A stretch of 64,000 nucleotides of DNA, from the NCBI GenBank assembly GCA_035532035.1, contig DATKRS010000029.1, forward strand, positions 124,001 to 188,000, in the 5' to 3' direction. Numbering within the stretch: position 1 is the first letter of the stretch; every line of letters starts with the position of its first letter. This DNA comes from Candidatus Dormiibacterota bacterium (GTDB lineage: Bacteria > Vulcanimicrobiota > Vulcanimicrobiia > Vulcanimicrobiales > Vulcanimicrobiaceae). The notes under the pieces were generated by a model. That model made no database searches. It saw only the letters and a list, made by a program, of their open reading frames with translations, and was not told the origin of the DNA. This document shows positions 46,889 to 55,459 of the stretch, piece by piece. A program made the translations under genes and the position numbers.

Positions 46889-47656
46889 GTGGTGCGAGTC
46901 GTCACGGGCGCAGCCGTCGCGCTCGTGCTCGTTGCGTTTTGCGCAGTCCAGCTCGCCTCTGACGCATTTTGTGCGAGCGCCGCAGCGCCCGGAACGCTTC
47001 CCACGCGCGTGCCCATCGTCGTGGCGCTGCAGATCTATCGTACGCTCGATCGCGTCGCCCCGGCACCGTACATAGAAACGACGCTCGCCGAATACGACGC
47101 GGCTCATGGAGATCGTACGGGCGCGCTACGCCACGCTCTTCGGCTACCGCCGACGCCGATTCGCAACGAGCTGCTGGGACGCATCGCACTCGCGCGCGGT
47201 GACCGGGTGCTGGCGATGGAGTACTTTTTTGCCGCTCCCGACATCGCCGCACTGCAGCAGTACGTGCTCGCACTAGCGCACTCCGATCCGACCCGCGCCT
47301 ACGCGGTCGAGCGTCGCGTACGCACCAGTCTGACGTCGCTCGAAACGCATCCGGATGCCGTTGCCGAGGCGTGCTGGACGATGGGACTTCTTGCAGAAGC
47401 GGCGTCGAACACGACGACCGGTGCGCACCGCGCGGCATGGCGCAGGCGAGCGCTGGGAGACGACATCGCGGCCGTCGAGTTGTCGCCGCTCTCCGAGAAG
47501 TATCTGCTGGCGGCAGCGGGCGCGGAGCTGTCGCTGGGGAACGTCCGCGCTGCGCGAGGCTGGTATCATCGTGTCTTGAGCGTCGACCCGAAGAGCCCCG
47601 GCGCGATCGCGGCACTCGCCGCGATCGCCCGGATGCGAACCCGGCCTTCGCGTTGA
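46889..47656 (+). CDS. Exported helical-repeat (TPR-like) protein
   Basis: 255 residues, GTG start. A signal or anchor helix (VTGAAVALVLVAFCAVQLA) precedes helical pairs in TPR style: YIETTLAEYDAAHGDRTGALRHAL, LGRIALARGDRVLAMEYFFAAPD and LLAAAGAELSLGNVRAARGWYHRVLSVDPKSPGA. Function not recognised; TPR proteins usually act as assembly platforms. The next gene overlaps its stop by four bases. Confidence 0.7.
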   Translation: MVRVVTGAAVALVLVAFCAVQLASDAFCASAAAPGTLPTRVPIVVALQIYRTLDRVAPAPYIETTLAEYDAAHGDRTGALRHALRLPPTPIRNELLGRIALARGDRVLAMEYFFAAPDIAALQQYVLALAHSDPTRAYAVERRVRTSLTSLETHPDAVAEACWTMGLLAEAASNTTTGAHRAAWRRRALGDDIAAVELSPLSEKYLLAAAGAELSLGNVRAARGWYHRVLSVDPKSPGAIAALAAIARMRTRPSR

Positions 47657-48690
47657 GGATCGCGCTCGACGCGCAACTGGGGGTCGGCACCGCCACGGGC
47701 ATCGGCGAGTACGTGCGCGGTCTCGTCGCAGCGCTACGCGACGCTGGCGAGGACGTGATCGAGGTGCGCGACGTGCGGATCGATCCTTGGCGGTTCGACC
47801 GCCGGGTGCTGTGGGATCAGGTGCTGCTTCCCCGTCTGGCGGCGCGCAGCGGAGCGGCGCTGCTGCACTGTGCCTCCGGTACCGTTCCGCTCGTGCGGAG
47901 TATGCCGATCGTCGTTACGGTGCACGACGTCGCGTGGATGCGCGTGCAACGACATGCGCGCTGGTACGCGCGGCGCTATTTCGGAGAGTTTTCGGTTGCT
48001 CGATACCGCCGCGCTGCGGCCGTCCTCGCCGACTCGGCATTCTCCCGTACGGAGCTGCTCGCCGTGTCCGGGGGCATCGATGCGTCGCGCGTACACGTCG
48101 TAGCACCGGGAGTCGCGAGCGACTTTGCACGCGTGCGCCGCGAAAGCGACAGGCAGACGATTCTCGCGGTCGGGACCATCGAGCCGCGCAAGAATCTCGC
48201 TCATCTGATCCGCCTCTTGCCACGCCTTCCGCGCGCGCGGCTCGTTGCAGTCGGCCCGGCGACGCCGTATCGGCAGGCGTGCGTCGCGGCGGCGCGCGAG
48301 CTCGGCGTCGCCGACCGCGTTGAGTTTCGCGGTTACGTATCCCGCAGCGCGCTGCTCGACCTGTACGCAACGGCGGCGGTCGCGGCGGTCCCGTCGCAGT
48401 ACGAAGGGTTCGGTTACGCGGCGGCGCAGGCGCTTTGCGCGGGCCTTCCGTGCGTGGTCAGCGACCGCGCGTCGCTGCCGGAGGTCGTCGGCTCCGATGG
48501 AACGCCCCTGGCGCTCGAGGACATTGACGGCTGGGCGAGGGCGCTCGAGAGCGCCCTCGAAGGCGAGGCAGACGCCGTTGCGGCGGCATCGCGCGAAGAG
48601 TGCGCCCGACGCTTCTCCTGGAGCACCTGTGCCGCAAAAGTGCGCGAGATCTATCGCGCCGTTCTCGGAAATGCCCTAGTAGACCGGTGA
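47653..48690 (+). CDS. Family GT4 glycosyltransferase
   Basis: 345 residues. TTG start (TTGA overlap with the preceding stop). GT-B fold: N-terminal IALDAQLGVGTATGIGEYVRGL with the glycine-rich acceptor loop, VVTVHDVAW in the middle, then AVGTIEPRKNLAHLIRLL and the nucleotide-sugar site SQYEGFGYAAAQALCAGLPCVVSDRASLPEVV containing the EGFG and E-x7-E arrangement. Related to mannosyl- and rhamnosyltransferases of envelope polysaccharides. Donor and acceptor unknown. It converges on the next gene with a 15-base overlap. Confidence 0.9.
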   Translation: MRIALDAQLGVGTATGIGEYVRGLVAALRDAGEDVIEVRDVRIDPWRFDRRVLWDQVLLPRLAARSGAALLHCASGTVPLVRSMPIVVTVHDVAWMRVQRHARWYARRYFGEFSVARYRRAAAVLADSAFSRTELLAVSGGIDASRVHVVAPGVASDFARVRRESDRQTILAVGTIEPRKNLAHLIRLLPRLPRARLVAVGPATPYRQACVAAARELGVADRVEFRGYVSRSALLDLYATAAVAAVPSQYEGFGYAAAQALCAGLPCVVSDRASLPEVVGSDGTPLALEDIDGWARALESALEGEADAVAAASREECARRFSWSTCAAKVREIYRAVLGNALVDR

Positions 48691-50337
48691 GCCCGGAGCT
48701 CCGGGCGGCACGCTGCCGTCGTCGGGAGCGAAGATCAAATCGAGCGGATAACTCGACCCCCCCTCGGGCATCGTCTCTATCGTGATGCGTACGAAGCCGC
48801 GCGCCGGAACGACGTATTGACGTATCTTGTAGCGCGAGAACGGCGGTACTTGATGCGACTGGACCAGGACGCCGTCGATGAGGTACGTTCCCGTCGCGCG
48901 GCCGCCGCGCGGGTTTTCGTAGATTGCAATCGGCTGCGGTTGCGCGGTCGGGTTCTGGACCGTCACGACGAAGGACTGCAGCACGCCGTAATCGCCCGAG
49001 AGGGCCTCGCCTTGTAGGGTATTATGGAGCGGCAGTTGCCCGATGCGCAGGTCGAGATAGGGATCGTCGACGCTCCACGCACGCTCCTGATGGAACTCCG
49101 GCACGGTGTAGATGCCCCGGGCGTGACGCTGCGCGCCGACGAGCAGGTCCGTCTGCGTGATGGGAGCGTCGGGATCGTCGGAGGCGTTCTGCGCGAAGAG
49201 CGTCAGGCGTATGTGGTCTCCGGAGAGCAGACGAAGCTGGAGCAGCGAGCTGATGACGGTGCCGTGCGGCAGGTCGTCCTCGACGAGATTCACCGATGCG
49301 TGCGCGCCGATCGTAATGAGCTGGCCCTCGTTTTGAATCATGCGAACCAGGAACGTCGTGTCCGCATCGTGGCCGGTCTCCATTTCGTTGGTCGTCGCCG
49401 GACCCGTGCCCGCGATGAACTGCACGAGCGCGGGCTCGCCGCCGTCGTTCTCCGCCCTGAGCACGATGCGCCGATCCGGCTGCGCCGGCGGATCGTAGTG
49501 AAAGAACAGAAAGCGCGATGGGGCGCTCAGGCGCAGATCGGCGGTGAAGAGGACGCCGTTTTCGGTGAGCGATTCCGGGAAGTCGCTGACCATCAGCCGG
49601 TCCGGTGCGATGCGCGGCGTGGCCACGTCGATCACGCGTACGCGCGCCGTGCCGTTGACGCTGAAGTACTGTTCGCCCTGAACGAGGACGTCGGCATCGA
49701 CGTTGGCGACGTCGTCTTCACCGAGCGTTCCTTCGAACGTGACGTCGTCAGGGCCGACCACGACCTGAGCGCCCGGTCGCGCCACGACTGCCGCCGCGAC
49801 GGCGCGCGCGACCGCTCCGCGAACGAACTGCGCAGATGCCGGATTGCCGGTGATGCGAAGCTCGAGGGAAGGCGGTATGCTGCCGGCCTGATATGCGACG
49901 GTCACGGGAACGTCTTTGGTGAGGCCGCGTGCATCGCCGATCGTGACGACCGTCGTCCCCGGTACTCTGCCGGTCAATGTGACAGTCTGCGTCTGCTGAT
50001 CGATCGCTACGCCGACGATCGACGGATCGCGAGCGATCGCCGTAATGGGCATGATGGCGCTGCCAACGGCGAGCTGCGTGGAAAGGCCGACCGGTGCCTG
50101 GGCTGCTTCCGGCGAGACGGTGATCGGCGGCGGAGTGGGTGTCGGCGTCGGACTTGGCGTCGGGGTGAGACTCGGCGTTGGGGCGGGCTGCGGAATGGTG
50201 GGCGCGCCCGGCGTGGGCATCGCAGCTGCCGGGGCGCTCGGCGAAGGCGTCACCTGACCGAACGCGTGCGCAGAGAACGCGACGAGAATGCACGCGAGCG
50301 CAAGCGGCGCTCCAAAGAACTTGATGCCTCTTCTCAA
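48676..50337 (-). CDS. Secreted protein with Pro/Thr linker and secretin-N-like beta domain
   Basis: 553 residues from a TTG at 50337 with GGAGGAG about 5 bases upstream; a TAGAAT -10-like box lies at 50369-50364. A signal peptide ends near Ala27, then a Pro/Thr/Ser-rich linker (about 30-75) and a domain resembling the CpaC/pilus-secretin N-terminal unit (PEAAQAPVGLSTQLAVGSAIM, QTVTLTGRVPGTTVVTIGDARG), a small alpha/beta BON-like segment, and a large beta-rich C-terminal half. It lacks a secretin pore. Its role, perhaps surface or pilus related, is unknown. Confidence 0.7.
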   Translation of the reverse strand: MRRGIKFFGAPLALACILVAFSAHAFGQVTPSPSAPAAAMPTPGAPTIPQPAPTPSLTPTPSPTPTPTPPPITVSPEAAQAPVGLSTQLAVGSAIMPITAIARDPSIVGVAIDQQTQTVTLTGRVPGTTVVTIGDARGLTKDVPVTVAYQAGSIPPSLELRITGNPASAQFVRGAVARAVAAAVVARPGAQVVVGPDDVTFEGTLGEDDVANVDADVLVQGEQYFSVNGTARVRVIDVATPRIAPDRLMVSDFPESLTENGVLFTADLRLSAPSRFLFFHYDPPAQPDRRIVLRAENDGGEPALVQFIAGTGPATTNEMETGHDADTTFLVRMIQNEGQLITIGAHASVNLVEDDLPHGTVISSLLQLRLLSGDHIRLTLFAQNASDDPDAPITQTDLLVGAQRHARGIYTVPEFHQERAWSVDDPYLDLRIGQLPLHNTLQGEALSGDYGVLQSFVVTVQNPTAQPQPIAIYENPRGGRATGTYLIDGVLVQSHQVPPFSRYKIRQYVVPARGFVRITIETMPEGGSSYPLDLIFAPDDGSVPPGAPGSPVY

Positions 50338-50394
50338 AGAAGCTCCTCCGTGGAAGGCTCGATATTCTACTCCGGGCGAAGAGCCGAAGGCGGC

Positions 50395-52065
50395 CTAAGC
50401 GATCTTTGGCTCGGCGCGATCGACGGCGCTCGCGAGGAGCGTCTTGTATCCGAAGCTCGGGAAGAGCACCGTCACGAGGTCCCGCTCCATCCGCTCGACC
50501 GTTCCGGTCCCGAACTTCCGGTGAAAGACGACGTCGGCTATCTTGAACGGCCCGACGACCAAGCCCTCGTACACGCCGTTGGCCTCCGCGCGCAGGCAGT
50601 TGTCGCATGCGCCGCAGTTGACCGTGTCGAAGCCTTCGCCGAAGTAGTTGAGGATGAAGCGCCTACGGCAGACGCCACTCTCGGCATATTGCAGCATCAT
50701 CGAGAGCTTGCTCTGATCGTACGACTTCTTCGTTTCGTAGTTCGCGAGGCTCAGCATGAGATCGCGATTCTTCCGCACGGCCTCGGTAAGACCGTACGCG
50801 GATCTCCCAACGGGCTCGAGGTAGCCGGACTTCTTCAAGAGCGCGAGGATGACTTTGAGTTTGGTGAGCGGCAGCTGAAGGATCCTGCGAAGGTCGGTCA
50901 TCGACACGCCGGCGCTCTGATCGCCGAAGACCTCGATCGTTCCAAAGACGCGTTGCACTTCCTCGATGTCGGGATACTTCCCGGTCAAAAAGTAGTTCTG
51001 AACGCGCGTGTCGCTCATGCGATAGATGAGGATGCAGCGTGAAGCTTCGCCGTCGCGCCCGGCGCGGCCGGCCTCCTGCGTGTACGCCTCGATCGATCCC
51101 GGCAAATCGTAGTGGACGACGAATCGGATGTTCGGTTTGTCGATGCCCAGACCGAAGGCGTTGGTGGCGACGACCGCGCGAATCTTTTCGTCCATGAAGA
51201 GTTCGTGAACGGTGGTGCGGTCTTCTTTGTGCAGCTTGGAGTGATAGACGGCAGCTGGAACACGCAGCTCTTGAACGAGATAGCGCTGCACTTCGAGTGC
51301 GTTCTTGATCGTTGCCGTGTAGACGATGCCCGTTCCTTCGAGCGCCTCGGCGCCGGAGAAAAGGCGCGCCAAGATCTTGAGCTTGTCGCTCTCCTTGTCG
51401 GCTTTGCAGGCCTCATAGACGAGATTCGGGCGGTCGAAGCCCTTGACGATCGGCTTGACGTGTTCGATGCCGAGCTGGTGAAGGATGTCCTCTCGCACCG
51501 CTGGAGTAGCCGTGGCGGTCAACGCGAGAACCGCCGGGCGGCCGAGCCGGTCGATCACGTGCCCGAGCGCGAGATAGGCGGGCCGGAAATCGTGGCCCCA
51601 CTGACTGATGCAGTGCGCCTCGTCGACGACGAAGAGCGGGACGTCGATCGAGCGCAGGAGCGTGAGAAACGCTTCGTCCTCGAGCTTCTCGGGCGTCGTG
51701 TAGACGATCTTGACCCCGCCGGCGGCGATGCGCCGGCGCGCCGCGATCTCTTGCTCCTCGGAAAGGGTCGAGTTCAGGGCGACGACCTCGGTGACGCCGC
51801 GGTCGCGCAGCATGTCCACCTGGTCCTTCATGAGGGCGATGAGCGGGCTGACGACGACCGTCGTCCCGTCGAGGAGGAGTGCCGGCAGCTGATACGTGAG
51901 GCTCTTCCCCGCACCCGTAGCGAGGATGGCAAGGGTATCTTTCCGGCCGAGGACGCGACGAACGACCTCCTCCTGCCCTGGATAAAAGCGCTGAAAACCG
52001 AACTTATCGGAAAGCGCCGCTCTCAGATCCACCCTATTCATGAAGCTCAATCTTAACTCGGTCAT
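50395..52065 (-). CDS. recQ: ATP-dependent DNA helicase RecQ
   Basis: 556-residue 3'-5' helicase. Motif I is ATGAGKS, a variant of TGGGKS, at 49-55; DEAHCISQWGHDFRPAY is motif II plus the RecQ aromatic loop; GRAGRDG is motif VI. The RecQ-C zinc site is seen as CRRRFILNYFGE and CGACDNC, followed by winged-helix text. The HRDC domain is absent; the last 45 residues (VVFHRKFGTGTVERMERDLVTVLFP) resemble the Tudor-like tail of PcrA/UvrD instead. Start ATG 52065, or ATG 52041 with GAG upstream. Confidence 0.94.
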   Translation of the reverse strand: MTELRLSFMNRVDLRAALSDKFGFQRFYPGQEEVVRRVLGRKDTLAILATGAGKSLTYQLPALLLDGTTVVVSPLIALMKDQVDMLRDRGVTEVVALNSTLSEEQEIAARRRIAAGGVKIVYTTPEKLEDEAFLTLLRSIDVPLFVVDEAHCISQWGHDFRPAYLALGHVIDRLGRPAVLALTATATPAVREDILHQLGIEHVKPIVKGFDRPNLVYEACKADKESDKLKILARLFSGAEALEGTGIVYTATIKNALEVQRYLVQELRVPAAVYHSKLHKEDRTTVHELFMDEKIRAVVATNAFGLGIDKPNIRFVVHYDLPGSIEAYTQEAGRAGRDGEASRCILIYRMSDTRVQNYFLTGKYPDIEEVQRVFGTIEVFGDQSAGVSMTDLRRILQLPLTKLKVILALLKKSGYLEPVGRSAYGLTEAVRKNRDLMLSLANYETKKSYDQSKLSMMLQYAESGVCRRRFILNYFGEGFDTVNCGACDNCLRAEANGVYEGLVVGPFKIADVVFHRKFGTGTVERMERDLVTVLFPSFGYKTLLASAVDRAEPKIA

Positions 52066-52206
52066 CGCTCGAAGCGATAATTCAAATGCGGCAGAGGCGC
52101 CAACCCCCTGCTCTCTATACTACGCAGCATAGAGAGCAAAGGTTGCGATGTTCAGGGTCTACCCTCGTGCAGGCTCCTCCAAACGGCGCTGCGTAGCTTG
52201 TGAGGC
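52066..52206. promoter_or_regulatory. recQ-dnaX divergent intergenic region
   Basis: 141 bases that must hold both promoters. A strong inverted repeat lies at 52109-52138, and a TATACT hexamer on the plus strand at 52116-52121 sits inside its left arm. I looked for an SRP RNA, which often precedes dnaX, and did not see its conserved core. Confidence 0.45.
52109..52138. repeat. 10-base inverted repeat between recQ and dnaX
   Basis: TGCTCTCTAT (52109-52118) is the exact reverse complement of ATAGAGAGCA (52129-52138) with 10 bases between them. It covers a TATACT -10-like hexamer, so it may be an operator; as RNA it would form a 10-bp hairpin without a T tract. Confidence 0.6.
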
Positions 52207-53724
52207 ATGTCCCTGTACCGAGCGTGGCGCCCGAAGAGCTTCTCCGAGCTCGTCGGCCAGGATAGCGTCGTCCGCACGCTCACGAGCGCTCTCGCAGCCG
52301 GGAAACTGGCCCACGCGTACCTTTTTTCGGGTCCGCGCGGCTCCGGGAAGACCTCGGCTGCGAAGATTCTCGCGCGCTGCATCGACTGCGTTGCCGGACC
52401 GACCCCGACGCCGGACAACACCTGCGAAAACTGCCGGGCGATCATCGACGGCACGGCGCTCGACGTTCTCGAAATCGATGCCGCCAGCAACCGCGGAATC
52501 GACGAGATCCGTGCGCTACGCGATGCGGTGAAGTTCGCACCATCCGCCATGCGGATGAAAGTCTACATCATCGACGAGGCGCACATGCTCACGAAGGAGG
52601 GCGCAAATGCCTTTTTGCGCACGCTCGAGGAGCCGCCACCGCACGCGGTCTTCATCCTCGCAACCACCGAGCCGGAGCGCTTGCCCGTCACGATCCTGTC
52701 GCGCTGTCAGCGGTATGCGTTTCGTCGCATCTCGATCCCGGTGATCATCGCGCGCATGCGCGAGATCGCGCAATCGGAAAACATTCGCATCGACGACGCG
52801 GCGCTGGCGGCGATCGCCTATCGCGCCGACGGCGGTCTGCGGGACGCACTCACCATGCTCGAGCAGGCGGCGGCCTTCGGCGGCAATGGCGCAACGATCG
52901 ACGCGAAAACGATCGATCTCGCCTTCGGCTCCGCTGGGCGGGAACAGGCAGCGGCGCTCGTTGACGCAGTCCTGGCATGCGACGCCTCCGCCGCGCTGCG
53001 CGCGATCGAAGAGGCGAGCGACGCAGGCGCGGACCTCGCCGTCTTGACGCGTACGCTCGTCGCAGAGTTTCGAAACATCCTCGTGGCGCGGATCGATCCG
53101 CAACTGCTGGCGCGCGATCTCGCTCCGGAAGACGCGGCCCGAGCCACGCGGATCGCGCCCGATCTTCCCCAGACGAGGATCGTACGAGCGTTGCGCGTTC
53201 TCTCCGATGCACTTGCGCTTGCGCGCATGGGCGGTAACCCGCGCTTGGAGCTCGAGACCGCTCTGCTGCGCTTCATGCTCGAACAGCAAGACGTTGCCGA
53301 CACAGCGCCTCCGAAGCGCCGGGAAGCGCAGCCATCCGTAAAAGCGCCGCCGGCGCCGCCGCCGCAGAAAGCGGTACCGAAGAGCCAGGGCGACCTTTCG
53401 TTGCAGCACGTTCGGGCTGCGTGGCAGAGCATTCGATCGAAGGCTGAAGGGCAGCGGCAGTCGCTGCGCGCTCCGCTCTCCCGAGCGGTCGTGGAGGCCG
53501 TAGACGCGAAGGCTATCACGCTCGGGTTACCGGAGCCGTGGATCGCAGACGCGCTCCTCCAGCACGCAAAGCTGATCGAGCGAGCAATCGAGGACGTGTT
53601 GGGGGTCGCGCTCGCGGTAAAGGTTCGTGTGGACGGCTCGGTGCGCGCGAACGCTACTGCGCCCGAGCCCGAAGATGCCGACGAGCTGTTCGATTATGCA
53701 AGCGAAGTGATACGAGAGAGATGA
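52207..53724 (+). CDS. dnaX: DNA polymerase III subunit gamma/tau
   Basis: 505-residue clamp-loader AAA+ subunit. YRAWRPKSFSELVGQD starts the protein, Walker A is GPRGSGKTS (42-50), four zinc cysteines are at 58, 61, 73 and 76, and DEAHMLTKEGANAFLRTLEEPP follows. After the clamp-loader core (to about 365) a Pro/Lys linker leads to a short tau-like domain. No slippery frameshift site was recognised. It forms an operon with ybaB and recR. Confidence 0.96.
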   Translation: MSLYRAWRPKSFSELVGQDSVVRTLTSALAAGKLAHAYLFSGPRGSGKTSAAKILARCIDCVAGPTPTPDNTCENCRAIIDGTALDVLEIDAASNRGIDEIRALRDAVKFAPSAMRMKVYIIDEAHMLTKEGANAFLRTLEEPPPHAVFILATTEPERLPVTILSRCQRYAFRRISIPVIIARMREIAQSENIRIDDAALAAIAYRADGGLRDALTMLEQAAAFGGNGATIDAKTIDLAFGSAGREQAAALVDAVLACDASAALRAIEEASDAGADLAVLTRTLVAEFRNILVARIDPQLLARDLAPEDAARATRIAPDLPQTRIVRALRVLSDALALARMGGNPRLELETALLRFMLEQQDVADTAPPKRREAQPSVKAPPAPPPQKAVPKSQGDLSLQHVRAAWQSIRSKAEGQRQSLRAPLSRAVVEAVDAKAITLGLPEPWIADALLQHAKLIERAIEDVLGVALAVKVRVDGSVRANATAPEPEDADELFDYASEVIRER

Positions 53725-54032
53725 TGAATCCGGCGAACATGATGGCCCAAGTCAAGAAGATGCAAGCCGAGATGCTGAGAGTCCAGGAGGAGCTAGCGGC
53801 GACGGTCGTCTGCGGCTCCGCCGCCGCAGGAGCGGTTCGCGTCGAGATGACGTGCGATCAGCGCGTGAAATCCGTGAAGATCGATCCTCAGGCGATCGAT
53901 CCCGGCGACGTCGAGACGCTGGAAGACCTGATCGTCGTCGCAACGAACGACGCTCTGCAACGCGTCGGCGAGGAGTCGCAGAAGCGGATGAACGCCGTCA
54001 CCGGGGGCATGCGCATTCCGGGCCTCTCGTGA
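53721..54032 (+). CDS. ybaB: YbaB/EbfC nucleoid-associated protein
   Basis: 103 residues: MAQVKKMQAEMLRVQEELAA then AVRVEMTCDQRVKSVKIDPQAID, matching the EbfC/YbaB DNA-binding dimer. The usual dnaX-ybaB-recR order is kept. The ATG overlaps the dnaX stop (ATGATG, so either of two starts is possible), and the end overlaps recR by four bases. Confidence 0.94.
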   Translation: MMNPANMMAQVKKMQAEMLRVQEELAATVVCGSAAAGAVRVEMTCDQRVKSVKIDPQAIDPGDVETLEDLIVVATNDALQRVGEESQKRMNAVTGGMRIPGLS

Positions 54033-54628
54033 CCGGATCGATCGCCGGTCCGCTGCAAGCGCTCATCGACGAGTTTGCAAAGTTTCCGACGATTGGGCCA
54101 AAGACCGCCGCGCGTCTCGCGTTCTATCTGCTCTCTCGCCCCCGGCACGAAGCGCAGTCGCTCGCGGAAGCGATCTTGGCGGTGAAAGACAACGTGCGCT
54201 TCTGCTCGATCTGCTTCGGTTTGACGCAGAGCGATCCATGCGACATCTGTACCGACGAACGGCGCGAGAACACGATCTGCGTCGTTGCGGAGGCGAAAGA
54301 CGTCTACGCGATCGAGCGCACCGGTGCGTACAAGGGCCGCTATCACGTCCTCGGAGGCCTCATCTCACCCATCGACGGCATCGGCCCCGCGCAAGTGCGC
54401 TTGCGCGAGCTGCTGGAGCGCGTCGGCAGCGAGCGTCCGAGGGAAATCGTTCTCGCAACGAATCCGAACGCCGAGGGAGAGGCGACGGCGCTCTACCTCT
54501 CGCGCGTCATCGCGCCGCTCGGCGTCGTGGTGACGCGTCTTGCGTATGGATTGCCCATCGGCGGCGATCTCGACTACGCGGACGAGATCACGCTCGCTAA
54601 ATCGCTCGAGGGTAGAACGACACTCTAG
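54029..54628 (+). CDS. recR: Recombination mediator RecR
   Basis: 199 residues. Helix-hairpin-helix FAKFPTIGPKTAARLAFYLL, a four-cysteine zinc finger (CSICFGLTQSDPCDIC) and a Toprim domain (ICVVAEAKDVYAIERTGAYKG, then ATNPNAEGEATALYL) in the standard order. With RecF and RecO it loads RecA on gapped DNA. GTG start overlapping the ybaB stop. Confidence 0.96.
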   Translation: MTGSIAGPLQALIDEFAKFPTIGPKTAARLAFYLLSRPRHEAQSLAEAILAVKDNVRFCSICFGLTQSDPCDICTDERRENTICVVAEAKDVYAIERTGAYKGRYHVLGGLISPIDGIGPAQVRLRELLERVGSERPREIVLATNPNAEGEATALYLSRVIAPLGVVVTRLAYGLPIGGDLDYADEITLAKSLEGRTTL

Positions 54629-54638
54629 CAAGCTAGAG
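54623..54638 (+). terminator. Short hairpin over the recR stop codon
   Basis: CTCTAGC-AA-GCTAGAG is a perfect 7-base inverted repeat that includes the recR stop and is followed by CTTCCCC. It could be a weak terminator of the dnaX-ybaB-recR operon. The remaining bases to 54734 show nothing recognisable. Confidence 0.35.
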
Positions 54639-54734
54639 CTTCCCCTCGTCACGGGATCGGAAATACGGCGCGTCCTGGAGTCAAACGGTGTTCTCGCCGG
54701 CGGCGGCGTCAACCGGAAGCCGGTGAAACGCACG

Positions 54735-55397
54735 CTACGGTTGCGGCGTGTACCGCACGACGACCGTGAACTGCGTCGGCGCGACGCCCGTCGAGAAGAG
54801 TTCGGTCCGCGATGTCTGCGCGGCGCGGATCGTGATCTGCACGAGCGCGTTTCCGCCGACGGCGCCGCCGCCGCCGAACGCGTACTCCACCGGCACGACG
54901 GTCGCACCCGCGAAGAGCGGATCGTAGATGGGGCTCGCGGGGTCGGTGAGCGCGCTCGCGGGGAAGAGACGCGCCGTAAAACCCGTAATGCCGCTGGCTG
55001 ACGAGCCCGGCGCAGGCGAGCTCCCCGCCGCGACGACGTAGCGCGTGACGGTCTGCGCTGCTGCGTCGAAACGATAGACCCAGTGAAAGATGCGCCGCGT
55101 GGCGTCTTCGGAGACGAAGTCCACCTCGTGACCGTCGGCGTTGCTTTCGCCGGTAATGTCCGCTGCAGGCACGGCGATGCTCCACGCGCTCGCAGCCTCG
55201 CTGCGCATGCGCTCGAGCAGCTGATCGCTCTGGGTACGCGCCAGCATCACGGCGTGCCGCGAGGCGGCGGTGACGACGAGCGCGTGTAGAACAGCGACGA
55301 GGAGCGAGAAGACGACCAGCGCGGCGGCGGCACCGACTACGAGATCGAGCAGTGCCGCACCGCGCTGATGGAGCCCGCCGGCTCCATGGCCTCCCAC
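54735..55397 (-). CDS. Prepilin-like protein with atypical processing site
   Basis: 220 residues from a GTG at 55397 (start not certain; the open frame continues upstream). After GGHGAGGLHQRG comes a helix AALLDLVVGAAAALVVFSLL, the layout of a type IV prepilin or pseudopilin leader, but position 5 after the cut would be Asp rather than Glu. The rest has a pilin-like beta domain (DFVSEDATRRIFHWVYRFD, NALVQITIRAAQ). Could be a minor pseudopilin or an anchored protein. Divergent from the next gene. Confidence 0.55.
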   Translation of the reverse strand: MGGHGAGGLHQRGAALLDLVVGAAAALVVFSLLVAVLHALVVTAASRHAVMLARTQSDQLLERMRSEAASAWSIAVPAADITGESNADGHEVDFVSEDATRRIFHWVYRFDAAAQTVTRYVVAAGSSPAPGSSASGITGFTARLFPASALTDPASPIYDPLFAGATVVPVEYAFGGGGAVGGNALVQITIRAAQTSRTELFSTGVAPTQFTVVVRYTPQP

Positions 55398-55459
55398 GTC
55401 CGAGAGAGTGCCCGTGAAGGCGCTGGATTGGACGCCGGCTTTGTGGTACAAAGTAGGGA

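Noticed and set aside
45818-47107. 429-codon minus-strand open frame
   Set aside because: Antisense to the RuvC-like, barrel and TPR genes, which have ribosome sites, signal peptides and motifs.
47371-47652. N-terminal extension of the glycosyltransferase through the TPR gene
   Set aside because: Out-of-frame reading of the TPR gene; GT-B text begins at the TTG at 47653.
50100-50260. Short tandem repeats suggesting a CRISPR or satellite
   Set aside because: They encode the Pro/Thr-rich linker of the secreted protein at 48676-50337; no regular spacers.
49024-51042. 672-codon plus-strand open frame opposite the secreted protein and recQ
   Set aside because: No family features, spans two real genes and their gap in antisense.
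52066-52206. Possible SRP (4.5S) RNA gene upstream of dnaX
   Set aside because: The conserved GGTCCGGAAGGAAGCAGCC-like core is not present on either strand; only an inverted repeat is seen.
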